Below the pieces are notes generated by a model. It did no database searches, had not been told where the DNA came from, and saw only the letters and a list, made by a program, of their open reading frames with translations. Shown piece by piece: positions 23,169 to 30,315 of a stretch of 45,454 bases of DNA. Made by a program: the position numbers and the translations under genes. Source of the DNA: Hymenobacter rubidus. Lineage in GTDB: Bacteria; Bacteroidota; Bacteroidia; Cytophagales; Hymenobacteraceae. Where the stretch lies: contig NZ_JAERQF010000041.1 of NCBI RefSeq assembly GCF_016734815.1, positions 1 through 45,454 of the forward strand, in the 5' to 3' direction. Position 1 is the stretch's first letter, and each line of letters starts with the position of its first letter.

Positions 23169-24545
23169 ATGAAACTCCCAACGCTTCTTTTCCTTTCCCT
23201 CCTGCCCTTCGCCAGCTTGGCGCAGCAGATTCCGAAGGCGCGGCCCAACCAGTTGGCGCGGCCGGCTTCGGTGCCGTCGGCCCCGCCTCTCTCGCTCCAG
23301 CAGGCCATTGCCGAAGCGTTGCAGCACAATTACGGCATCCTGCTTTCGCGCCAGGATGAGCAGATTGCGCAGAATAACGTGACCCGCGGCAACGCCGGCC
23401 AGCTGCCCAGCCTCACCGGCAACCTCACCCGCACCTTCAACAACAACAACATCAACCAGCGCTTCGGCGAGGCTGACCCGCGCATTGTGAACGGGGCCAG
23501 CTCCAACGCTTTTAATACCAACGTGACGCTGGGCTGGACGATTTTCGACGGGTTTGGCATGTTCATCGCCTACGACCGGCTGAAAACCCTGCGCCAGCAG
23601 CAGCAGCAAATCACGCGCGCAACGGTGGAAGAAACCGTGGAAACCGTGACCAATGCTTACTACGACGTGGTGCGCCAGGCCGGCAAAATCACCTCGCTGG
23701 AAGAGGCCCTCAAAATTGGCCAGGCCCGCATCGACCTCACCCAAGCGCAGGTCGACGTGGGCGTGAGCGCCAAGGTGGAAGTCCTCACGGCCCGCGTGGA
23801 CTACAATGCCGACCGCAGCCTGCTCCTGCAACAGCAGCAGGCCCTGACGGCTGCCAAAATCACCCTCAACAACCTGCTGGGCCGCACCCCGCGCACCGAT
23901 TTTGCGCCCTCCGACAGCCTCACCGTGACGCGCGACCTCAACCAGGAAACCATCACGGCGGGCATCAAGGCCAATAACCCGCGCCTGGCCCAGGCCCGGC
24001 TGGGCGTGGACGTGGCAACCTACGACCGACGCCTCATCCGGGCCTCGCGCTTTCCGCAGGTGGGCCTGGTTTCGGGCTATGGCCTCACGCGCAACATCAA
24101 CAACGCGGCGTTTGCGGGCACTACGCTCACGTCCAGCGTCAACCAGGTGCAGGGGCTGAACTACGGGGTTACGGCTTCGGTGCCCATCTTCAACGGGTTC
24201 AACCTGCGCCGCCAGGAGCAAAACGCCCGCGTGGCGGAAGAGCAAAGCCAGCTGACCCTGGCCCAAACCGACCTGCAACTCGACGCCGACGCCGCCACAG
24301 CCTTTGCCCAGTACCAGAACTACATCCAGCTGCTCGACCTCGAAGAAACCAACATTCAGCTGGCCCGCCAGAACGTGGCCATTGCCCTGGAGCGCTACCG
24401 CCTGGGCCTGCTCACGCCCCTGGCCCTGCGCGAAGCCCAGCGCAATGAGCTGGACGCCGAAACCCGCCTGCTGGACATCCGGTACTCGGCCAAGCAGGCC
24501 GAAATTGCCCTGCGCCGCCTCAGCGGCGAACTGGTGCGGGGGTAA
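23169..24545 (+). CDS. TolC-family outer membrane efflux channel
   Basis: The 458-residue protein has a signal peptide (MKLPTLLFLSLLPFASLAQQ) and the two repeated OEP halves. Each half holds long amphipathic helices and beta strands, with the LSLQQAIAEALQHNYGIL start typical of the family and a second-half EQNARVAEEQSQLTLAQTDL helix. It forms the trimeric exit duct for the RND pump. The start at 23169 is chosen for the signal peptide. An in-frame ATG at 23148 lies inside the hairpin repeat and would add seven unneeded residues. Last gene of the efflux operon. Confidence 0.95.
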   Translation: MKLPTLLFLSLLPFASLAQQIPKARPNQLARPASVPSAPPLSLQQAIAEALQHNYGILLSRQDEQIAQNNVTRGNAGQLPSLTGNLTRTFNNNNINQRFGEADPRIVNGASSNAFNTNVTLGWTIFDGFGMFIAYDRLKTLRQQQQQITRATVEETVETVTNAYYDVVRQAGKITSLEEALKIGQARIDLTQAQVDVGVSAKVEVLTARVDYNADRSLLLQQQQALTAAKITLNNLLGRTPRTDFAPSDSLTVTRDLNQETITAGIKANNPRLAQARLGVDVATYDRRLIRASRFPQVGLVSGYGLTRNINNAAFAGTTLTSSVNQVQGLNYGVTASVPIFNGFNLRRQEQNARVAEEQSQLTLAQTDLQLDADAATAFAQYQNYIQLLDLEETNIQLARQNVAIALERYRLGLLTPLALREAQRNELDAETRLLDIRYSAKQAEIALRRLSGELVRG

Positions 24546-24546
24546 C

Positions 24547-24634
24547 GCCTGCGGCTTAATGAAGAATGACGAATGAGGAATTACCGATGAGATAATTCTT
24601 CATTCCTCATTCCTCATTCCTCATTAAGCGCAGC
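24547..24634. repeat. CATTCCTCATT array forming an imperfect hairpin between convergent genes
   Basis: The left half (24547-24581) reads as the complement of the right half (24593-24634), which contains three TCATTCC units ending in CATTAAGCGCAGCG. It fills the gap between the TolC gene stop (24545) and the gene ending at 24638 and could act as a bidirectional barrier. The same motif recurs at 27311-27348. Confidence 0.75.
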
Positions 24635-24637
24635 GTC

Positions 24638-25567
24638 CTACTCTTTCACAAAACGCTTGGTCTGGGAATCGCCTTTGGTGGTCACCTTGTAGTAGTAGGT
24701 GCCGGCAGGCAAGTCGTTCAGAATCAATTGCTGAGTGTGGGTGCCTTTGTCGGCGTTGGCTTCCGCAACCAGCGTGCGGAGCTTGTTGCCGTCTTTGTCC
24801 AGCAAGTCAACGGTGACCGGACCGGCCGCTTTCAGCTCGTACTCGAATTGGCTGGTGGCCGTCACGGGGTTTGGGTAGAAGCTGGTGCTGCTGAGGCTGT
24901 GCTCGGGGGTGCTGGCGGGAGCGGTTGGTTCCAGTAGCAAAAACGAGGTGGCCCGGAAGAAGCGCGGCATGGCCTCCTGGCCGCGAAAGGCATGCATGGG
25001 GCCGTGGTCGGGGCCGTGCATGGGCATACGGCCGGCCATTTCCACCGGGTGCGGCTGCTCCTGGCTGATACTTTTCGCCACAATGGCCTGCACGTCGGCC
25101 GACCATTTTTCTTTCTGAGGTTGTGTTTCCTGGGCCAGCTGCGCGAGGGCGTCGTGGTATTTCTGAGCCATTTGGCCCACGCTCATCATGATGGTGCGGG
25201 TTTGGCTACGCAGCTGGTGCAGCTGTTCGTGCTGTGCCTCGGTCAGCTCGGGGCGGAAGCCAGCCTGGGGTTCTCCGCCACCGGGGTGAATGCTGCGGCG
25301 CAGGGTCTCGCCTTGTTCTTTCAGGGTACGGAGCTGGGCGCGGTAGGTGGCTAGCTGGGCGCGGTCTTCGGCGGAGAGCTGGAGCTCCAGCTTCTGGCGC
25401 TGCTGTAGCAGCACGGGCAGCACGTTGGCCTGGTAATAGGCTTGCACTTCGGCGTTCTGGGGCCGGCCGCCGTGCATGGGGTGGCCGCCGCGGGCCATGG
25501 TGGGGCCGGCCGCCGAGGCCATCAGCAGGAGCGCCAGCGCCAGCTGCTTGGGTAGGGATGCTTTCAT
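24638..25567 (-). CDS. Secreted helical protein with T9SS C-terminal sorting domain
   Basis: The 309-residue protein has a signal peptide (about residues 1-25, ending TMARGG). A mostly helical, Gln/Leu/Arg-rich middle (residues 40-180, LLQQRQKLELQLSAEDRAQL, LTEAQHEQLHQLR) recalls Spy/CpxP-type periplasmic helical proteins. A His/Met/Pro-rich linker (MPMHGPDHGPMHAF) follows, then a T9SS type A sorting domain from about residue 225 (FYPNP ... GTYYYKVTTKG...KRFVKE). It should be exported by Sec and then moved to the cell surface by the type IX system. The His/Met linker could bind metal; this is a guess. It is convergent with the efflux operon and divergent from the ethanolamine operon. Confidence 0.82.
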   Translation of the reverse strand: MKASLPKQLALALLLMASAAGPTMARGGHPMHGGRPQNAEVQAYYQANVLPVLLQQRQKLELQLSAEDRAQLATYRAQLRTLKEQGETLRRSIHPGGGEPQAGFRPELTEAQHEQLHQLRSQTRTIMMSVGQMAQKYHDALAQLAQETQPQKEKWSADVQAIVAKSISQEQPHPVEMAGRMPMHGPDHGPMHAFRGQEAMPRFFRATSFLLLEPTAPASTPEHSLSSTSFYPNPVTATSQFEYELKAAGPVTVDLLDKDGNKLRTLVAEANADKGTHTQQLILNDLPAGTYYYKVTTKGDSQTKRFVKE

Positions 25568-25884
25568 GGGTGTTGGGGGTTATGGTAAGAAAATGAGTTC
25601 GTTGAGCACTGAATTGGTAGACGTATCAAGCCTCCACGGGTTTAAGAGCGTGCAGGAAAAGTATTTGCTCGTCATGCTTCGGCAAGCGCAGCATGACAGA
25701 ATAGGGTGATTTTGGTACGCGCAGTCTCAGGCAGAAACTGCCGGCCGGACCCCGAAGCCGCAGAAAAACCTATAAAGCACTCAATATAGGTCCAAAGCAT
25801 AGAAAATCAATAAGGTCCGGACGGCGGGCTTAGCAGTTCCAGCGTTCCACGGTTTATATTGAGCGCTCAAGCACTTCCGCCCGC
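25568..25884. other. Divergent promoter region with short repeat and palindrome
   Basis: These 317 bases contain no supported gene. At 25671-25697, GTCATGCT/AGCATGAC is a short, degenerate relative of the type A hairpin arms. TTGAGCGCTCAA (25859-25870) is a perfect 12-bp palindrome 14 bp before the permease start. A near copy of its flank in inverted form (AGCACTCAATATA) lies near 25775. The palindrome is a reasonable operator candidate for the ethanolamine genes; no regulator gene is nearby. Confidence 0.5.
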
Positions 25885-27228
25885 ATGACGACGCCCGCCG
25901 CTCCCTCCAGCCTGAAAAAAACGCTGACGCCGCTGCACCTCTGGGCCATTGCCGTGGGACTGGTGATTTCGGGCGAATACTTTGGCTGGAACTACGGCTG
26001 GGCAGTGGCCGGCCCGGTGGGGTTTCTGGTGGCCACGCTGGTGGTCACGGTGCTCTACGTCGCGTTCGTTTTCAGCTTCACGGAGCTCACCACGGCCATT
26101 CCGCAGGCGGGCGGGCCGTTTGCGTATGCGCACCGGGCCTTCGGGCCCATTGGCGGGTTTGTGGCCGGCTACGCCACGCTGGTAGAGTTTCTGTTTGCGC
26201 CGCCGGCCATTGCGTTTGCGCTGGGCAGCTACGTGCATTTTCTGTATCCGGTGGTGCCGGTGCTTTACACGGCGCTGGGCTGCTACGTGATTTTCACGCT
26301 GATTAACCTGCTGGGCATCAAGGAATCGGCCAACTTTTCGTTGGTGGTCACGCTGCTGGCCGTGGCCGAGCTGCTGCTGTTTATGGGGCTGGTGGCGCCG
26401 CGCTTTCGGATTGATAATTTCCTGGCCCACCCGGTGCCGGTGAGCGCGCCGGGCGTGTTTGCGGCGCTGCCCTTTGCCATCTGGTTTTACCTGGCCATTG
26501 AGGGCGTGGCCATGGTGGCGGAGGAAGTGGCCGAGCCCCGCCGCACCATTCCGAAGGGCTATGCCTACGGGCTGCTCACGCTGGTGGCGCTGGCCCTGGG
26601 CGTGATGGTGCTCAGCGGCGGCGTGGGCGACTGGCGCCGCCTGAGCCGCCTCGACTACCCGCTGCCCGAGGCGCTGGTCATGGTGCTGGGCAAAGGCAGC
26701 CGCTGGACCAGCTTCTTCGCCAGCATTGGTTTGTTTGGGCTGGTGGCCTCGTTTCACGGCACCATCATCGGCTACTCGCGGCAGGTGTTTGCGCTGGCAC
26801 GGGCCGGCTATTTGCCGGCTTTTCTGGCCCGCCTCAACGGGCGTCAAACGCCGCACTGGGCCCTGGTGGCCGGCGGTGCGGTGGGCGTGCTGGCCCTGCT
26901 CACCGGCACTACCGACCAGGTCATCATCCTCTCCGTGCTGGGCGCGCTGGTAATGTACGTCACGAGCCTGCTCAGCCTGTTTGCCCTGCGCCGCCGCGAG
27001 CCGGAGCTGGCCCGGCCCTTTGCCGTGCCGGGCTACCCGCTGGTGCCGCTGCTGGCGCTGGCACTGTGCATGGTGAGTCTGGCAGCGCTGGTGTATTATA
27101 ATCTGCTGCTGAGCGGCGTTTTTCTAGCGGGGCTGGTTGGGTTGTTGGGGGTGTATCTGCTGATTATTCGAAAGCAGCAAAGAAAAGAACGTCATGCAGA
27201 GCGAAGCGAAGCATCTCGCGTGTACTAG
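25885..27228 (+). CDS. Ethanolamine permease (APC family)
   Basis: The 447-residue protein has about twelve membrane helices. The N-terminal motif (LTPLHLWAIAVGLVISGEYF, GWNYGW) and the AIPQAGGPFAYAHRAFGP segment are characteristic of the ethanolamine permease branch of the APC superfamily. EutB and EutC follow, which supports the substrate. The last 14 or so residues (KERHAERSEASRVY) are encoded by the left arm of an intergenic hairpin repeat, so the natural C-terminus probably ended near LLIIRKQQ before the repeat arrived. The start at 25885 is the only ATG with the usual short polar N-terminus. Confidence 0.92.
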   Translation: MTTPAAPSSLKKTLTPLHLWAIAVGLVISGEYFGWNYGWAVAGPVGFLVATLVVTVLYVAFVFSFTELTTAIPQAGGPFAYAHRAFGPIGGFVAGYATLVEFLFAPPAIAFALGSYVHFLYPVVPVLYTALGCYVIFTLINLLGIKESANFSLVVTLLAVAELLLFMGLVAPRFRIDNFLAHPVPVSAPGVFAALPFAIWFYLAIEGVAMVAEEVAEPRRTIPKGYAYGLLTLVALALGVMVLSGGVGDWRRLSRLDYPLPEALVMVLGKGSRWTSFFASIGLFGLVASFHGTIIGYSRQVFALARAGYLPAFLARLNGRQTPHWALVAGGAVGVLALLTGTTDQVIILSVLGALVMYVTSLLSLFALRRREPELARPFAVPGYPLVPLLALALCMVSLAALVYYNLLLSGVFLAGLVGLLGVYLLIIRKQQRKERHAERSEASRVY

Positions 27229-27304
27229 TATATCAATCGGTTATATCAATCGGTTGAGTTGCATTGCGCGGTAGAGATGCTTCGGCTGCGCTCAGCATGA
27301 CGTT
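27188..27304. repeat. Type A hairpin repeat, left arm inside the permease gene
   Basis: Arms 27188-27217 and 27274-27304 pair over about 30 bp with a few mismatches (GTCATGCAGAGCGAAGCGAA against the complement of GCTCAGCATGAC). The loop carries a perfect 13-bp tandem duplication, TATATCAATCGGT at 27229-27241 and 27242-27254. The first 41 bases are coding for the permease C-terminus. Confidence 0.9.
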
Positions 27305-27310
27305 TTACTG

Positions 27311-27348
27311 TTCATTCCTCATTACTCATTCTTCATTGAGCGCAGCGT
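27311..27348. repeat. CATTCCTCATT array before eutB
   Basis: TTCATTCCTCATTACTCATT and the following TCTTCATTGAGCGCAGCG repeat the motif found at 24593-24634, in the same orientation and with the same GCGCAGCG end. The array stops one base before the eutB ATG. Confidence 0.75.
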
Positions 27349-27349
27349 C

Positions 27350-28738
27350 ATGCCCTACCGTCACACCATTGCGTCCCGAACTTATGTTTTTGACGACCTG
27401 AAAACGCTGCTGGCGCGGGCCTCGCCCCTGCGCTCCGGCGATGTGCTGGCCGGCGTGGCGGCTGCCACTTATGAGGAGCGAGTGGCAGCCCAGTTTGCGC
27501 TGGCTGACGTGCCGTTACGCAATTTTCTCAACGAAGCGCTGGTGCCGTATGAGAAGGACGAGGTGACGCGCCTGATTCTGGATACCCACGACGCAGCGGC
27601 CTTTGCGCCCATCAGCCACTTCACGGTGGGCGAGCTGCGCGACTGGCTGCTATCCGACGCGGCCGATGCCCCGACCCTGCAAGCGTTGGCGCCCGGCCTG
27701 ACGCCGGAAATGGTAGCGGCCGTGAGCAAGCTGATGCGCAACCAGGAGCTAATTGGCGTGGCCCGGCGCTGCGAAGTCATCACCCGCTTCCGCAATACGC
27801 TGGGCTTGCGGGGGCACCTGGCCACCCGCCTCCAGCCCAACCACCCCACCGACGACGCGCGCGGCATTGCCGCCAGCCTGGTCGATGGCCTGCTCTACGG
27901 CAGCGGCGACGCCGTGCTCGGCATCAACCCCGCCACCGATAACCCGAAGGCGGTGAGCCAGCTGCTGCACATGCTGGACGCCGTGCGCGAGCAGTACGCC
28001 ATTCCGACCCAGACCTGCGTGCTCAGCCACGTCACCACTACATTGCAGCTCATCGAGCAAGGCGCGCCGGTGGATTTGACGTTTCAATCCATTGCCGGCA
28101 CGGAGGCGGCCAATGCTAGCTTTGGCATCAGCCTGAGTTTGTTGCAGGAGGCGAACGAAGCCACCCTAGCCCTGAACCGGGGCACCGTGGGCCAGCACGT
28201 GATGTACTTCGAAACCGGCCAGGGCAGCGCCCTTTCGGCCAACGCCCACCACGGCCTCGACCAGCAAACCTGCGAGGCCCGCGCCTACGCCGTGGCCCGC
28301 CGCTTCCGGCCGCTGCTGGTGAATTCGGTGGTCGGCTTCATCGGCCCGGAGTATCTCTACGATGGCAAGCAAATCATCCGGGCCGCCTTGGAGGACCATT
28401 TTTGCGGCAAGCTCCTGGGCCTGCCCATGGGCGTGGACGTGTGCTACACCAACCACGCCGAAGCCGACCAGGACGACATGGACACCCTGCTCACGCTGCT
28501 GGGCGTGGCGGGCTGCACGTTCATCATGGGCATTCCGGGGGCCGACGACATCATGCTCAACTACCAGTCTACCTCCTTTCACGATGCGCTGTACCTGCGG
28601 CAGGTCCTGGGCCTGCGCCCCGCGCCGGAGTTTGAGGCATGGCTGCGGCAGCAGGGCATTTTTGGGGAAAGTGGGCGGCTGCTGCCTGCAGCGCAACACC
28701 AGCTGATGGGCATGGGGCCGTTGAAAAAATGGGCCTAA
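27350..28738 (+). CDS. eutB: Ethanolamine ammonia-lyase large subunit
   Basis: The 462-residue protein is the catalytic TIM-barrel subunit of the adenosylcobalamin-dependent enzyme that converts ethanolamine to acetaldehyde and ammonia. Residues known from the E. coli enzyme are conserved in place. Arg160 and Gln162 are in RLQPNHPTDD. Glu288 in MYFETGQGSALSA corresponds to E. coli Glu287, and Asp363 in MGVDVCYTNHAEADQDDMD to Asp362. Length is normal. The ATG at 27350 follows a repeat array directly. The gene is second in the operon, between permease and a cupin gene. Confidence 0.97.
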   Translation: MPYRHTIASRTYVFDDLKTLLARASPLRSGDVLAGVAAATYEERVAAQFALADVPLRNFLNEALVPYEKDEVTRLILDTHDAAAFAPISHFTVGELRDWLLSDAADAPTLQALAPGLTPEMVAAVSKLMRNQELIGVARRCEVITRFRNTLGLRGHLATRLQPNHPTDDARGIAASLVDGLLYGSGDAVLGINPATDNPKAVSQLLHMLDAVREQYAIPTQTCVLSHVTTTLQLIEQGAPVDLTFQSIAGTEAANASFGISLSLLQEANEATLALNRGTVGQHVMYFETGQGSALSANAHHGLDQQTCEARAYAVARRFRPLLVNSVVGFIGPEYLYDGKQIIRAALEDHFCGKLLGLPMGVDVCYTNHAEADQDDMDTLLTLLGVAGCTFIMGIPGADDIMLNYQSTSFHDALYLRQVLGLRPAPEFEAWLRQQGIFGESGRLLPAAQHQLMGMGPLKKWA

Positions 28739-28774
28739 GCTCCATTTGCTCGACTCTCGTCTATATTCAGCTCC

Positions 28775-29254
28775 ATGACTACAGCCCAGGACCTTATTCA
28801 GCAGCTGCGCCTGCAGCCCCACCCCGAAGGCGGCTACTACCGTGAAACCTACCGGGCCGACCTCGGCATCACGGTCGAAAGCGGCGCACGCCGCAGCGTG
28901 AGCACCGCCATCTATTACCTATTGGAGGATGACAACCGGTCCCATTTTCACCGGATACAATCGGACGAATTGTGGTTTTTCCATCAAGGCCAGCCGCTGG
29001 AACTATTATTGCTCCAAAACGGCCAACTCACGACCATTACGCTGGGCCACGACGTTGGGCGCGGAGAGTTGCCCCAGGCCGTCGTGCCAGCCCATACGTG
29101 GTTTGGGGCGCGGGTGAAGTCCGGTGCCGGCTTTTCGCTGGTTAGCTGCACCGTGGCGCCTGGCTTCGATTTTGCTGATTTTGAGTTGGCCGAGCGAACC
29201 CAGCTGACGAGAGAGTTCCCAAGCCTGGCAGCGCTTATCGAACAATTCACCTAG
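28775..29254 (+). CDS. DUF985 cupin-fold protein inside the eut operon
   Basis: The 159-residue protein is a Cupin_5/DUF985 member. It has HPEGGYYRETYR near residues 16-27, STAIYYLL, the SHFHRIQSDELWFFHQG cupin motif with two histidines and a glutamate, and VPAHTWFGARV with a late histidine that could complete a metal or ligand site. It sits 36 bp after eutB and 44 bp before eutC in the same direction. The family has no firm biochemical role. Placement between the two subunits of ethanolamine ammonia-lyase suggests a link to ethanolamine or acetaldehyde, but this is only contextual. Confidence 0.88.
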   Translation: MTTAQDLIQQLRLQPHPEGGYYRETYRADLGITVESGARRSVSTAIYYLLEDDNRSHFHRIQSDELWFFHQGQPLELLLLQNGQLTTITLGHDVGRGELPQAVVPAHTWFGARVKSGAGFSLVSCTVAPGFDFADFELAERTQLTREFPSLAALIEQFT

Positions 29255-29260
29255 GGCAGT

Positions 29261-29280
29261 TTCCTATTGGTTCCTATTGG
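29261..29280 (+). repeat. TTCCTATTGG direct duplication before eutC
   Basis: Two perfect adjacent copies of TTCCTATTGG occupy the 44-bp gap between the cupin and eutC. It may be slippage or a small regulatory duplication. Confidence 0.8.
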
Positions 29281-29298
29281 CTACTTGTGCCCTCGTCC

Positions 29299-30039
29299 AT
29301 GAACTCATCTGCTGACCCCTGGTCCGGCCTGCGCGCCTACACCGCCGCCCGCATTGCGCTGGGCAGCACCGGCACCAGCGTGCCCTTGCGCGAGGCGCTG
29401 GCCTTCCGGCTGGCCCACGCCCACGCCCGCGATGCCGTGTATTCGACCTTGGACGGGGCCCGCTTGCTGGCGGAATTAGAGCCGCTACACCTACCCGTAT
29501 GCCAGGTGCATAGCCGGGCCACCAGCCGCGAGCAATACTTGCAGCGCCCCGACTACGGCCGCCAGCTCAGCGAAGAATTCCGGAATAGACTTACCGAGCA
29601 GGCTACCGATTGCGACCTTGCCATCGTGCTGGCCGATGGACTCTCGGCCACGGCTACCAACGAGCACGCCGTGCCGCTGCTGCGCCTGCTGCTGCCCCAG
29701 CTGCGTGAGGCCGGCTTTCGGCTGGGGCCGGTGGTGCTGGCCGAGCAGGCGCGCGTGGCATTGGGCGATGAAATTGGCCAGCGGCTGCGGGCCCGGCTGG
29801 TGCTGGTGCTCATTGGCGAGCGGCCGGGCCTGAGCTCGCCCCGTAGCCTGGGCGCGTACTTCACCTACGCCCCCCGGCCCGGCCTGACGGATGAGGCGCG
29901 CAACTGCGTGTCCAATATCCGGCCCGAGGGCCTGGTGTATCCGGCAGCGGCCGACAAGCTGTTTTTCCTGCTGCGGGAGGCGCTGCGGCTTCAGCTTTCG
30001 GGCGTGGGGTTGAAGGATGAAACAGATTTGCTGAAATAG
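29299..30039 (+). CDS. eutC: Ethanolamine ammonia-lyase small subunit
   Basis: The 246-residue protein is EutC, which helps bind adenosylcobalamin and stabilises the EutB hexamer. Visible features: residues 8-25 (WSGLRAYTAARIALGSTG), HAHARDAVYSTLD, DLAIVLADGLSATATNEHAV, the RARLVLVLIGERPGLSSPRS segment and ARNCVSNIRPEGL near the end. It is about 50 residues shorter than E. coli EutC because it lacks the N-terminal extension; short forms are common. A GTG at 29287 is in frame, but the ATG at 29299 gives the usual short N-terminus. No EutA reactivase, aldehyde dehydrogenase or microcompartment shell gene follows. Confidence 0.96.
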   Translation: MNSSADPWSGLRAYTAARIALGSTGTSVPLREALAFRLAHAHARDAVYSTLDGARLLAELEPLHLPVCQVHSRATSREQYLQRPDYGRQLSEEFRNRLTEQATDCDLAIVLADGLSATATNEHAVPLLRLLLPQLREAGFRLGPVVLAEQARVALGDEIGQRLRARLVLVLIGERPGLSSPRSLGAYFTYAPRPGLTDEARNCVSNIRPEGLVYPAAADKLFFLLREALRLQLSGVGLKDETDLLK

Positions 30040-30057
30040 CTGACACCTTTATTTGAA

Positions 30058-30153
30058 CGTCATGCTGAGCGCAGTCGAAGCATCTCTACCGCTTCGTTGA
30101 GTCGATTGAATTACTGCTGCGGTAGAGATGCTTCGACTGCGCTTAGCAGGACC
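30058..30153. repeat. Type A hairpin repeat after eutC
   Basis: Arms 30058-30092 and 30119-30153 pair over 35 bp with two or three mismatches around a 26-nt loop. The core is CATGCTGAGCGCAGTCGAAG then CATCTCTACCGC, almost the same as the right arm at 23120-23158. It lies 18 bp after the eutC stop. Confidence 0.92.
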
Positions 30154-30185
30154 GACTGTTAAACAACCAGGCAATTCCCTGAATA

Positions 30186-30254
30186 AAAAGGCCGGCTTTC
30201 CGGGCAGGGCCCGTGCGCAGAAGCTGCGGGAGCAACGCGGCACAAAAGCCGGCC
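30186..30254 (-). terminator. Intrinsic terminator after the phospholipase-C-like gene
   Basis: GGCCGGCTTT (30190-30199) and AAAGCCGGCC (30245-30254) are perfect complements. On the minus strand the stem runs straight into TTTTTATTC. The loop is long (45 nt). It ends the gene at 30316-31581. Confidence 0.7.
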
Positions 30255-30315
30255 GCCCGACCAACACCAAAACCCTGAACAGCTGCCGTTTTTGTTTTGC
30301 GCTGCTGCTCCTTCC

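Noticed and set aside
25885..30039. Microcompartment-type eut operon
   Set aside because: No shell proteins, EutA, EutD, EutE or EutG homologues in the window; only permease, B, cupin and C.
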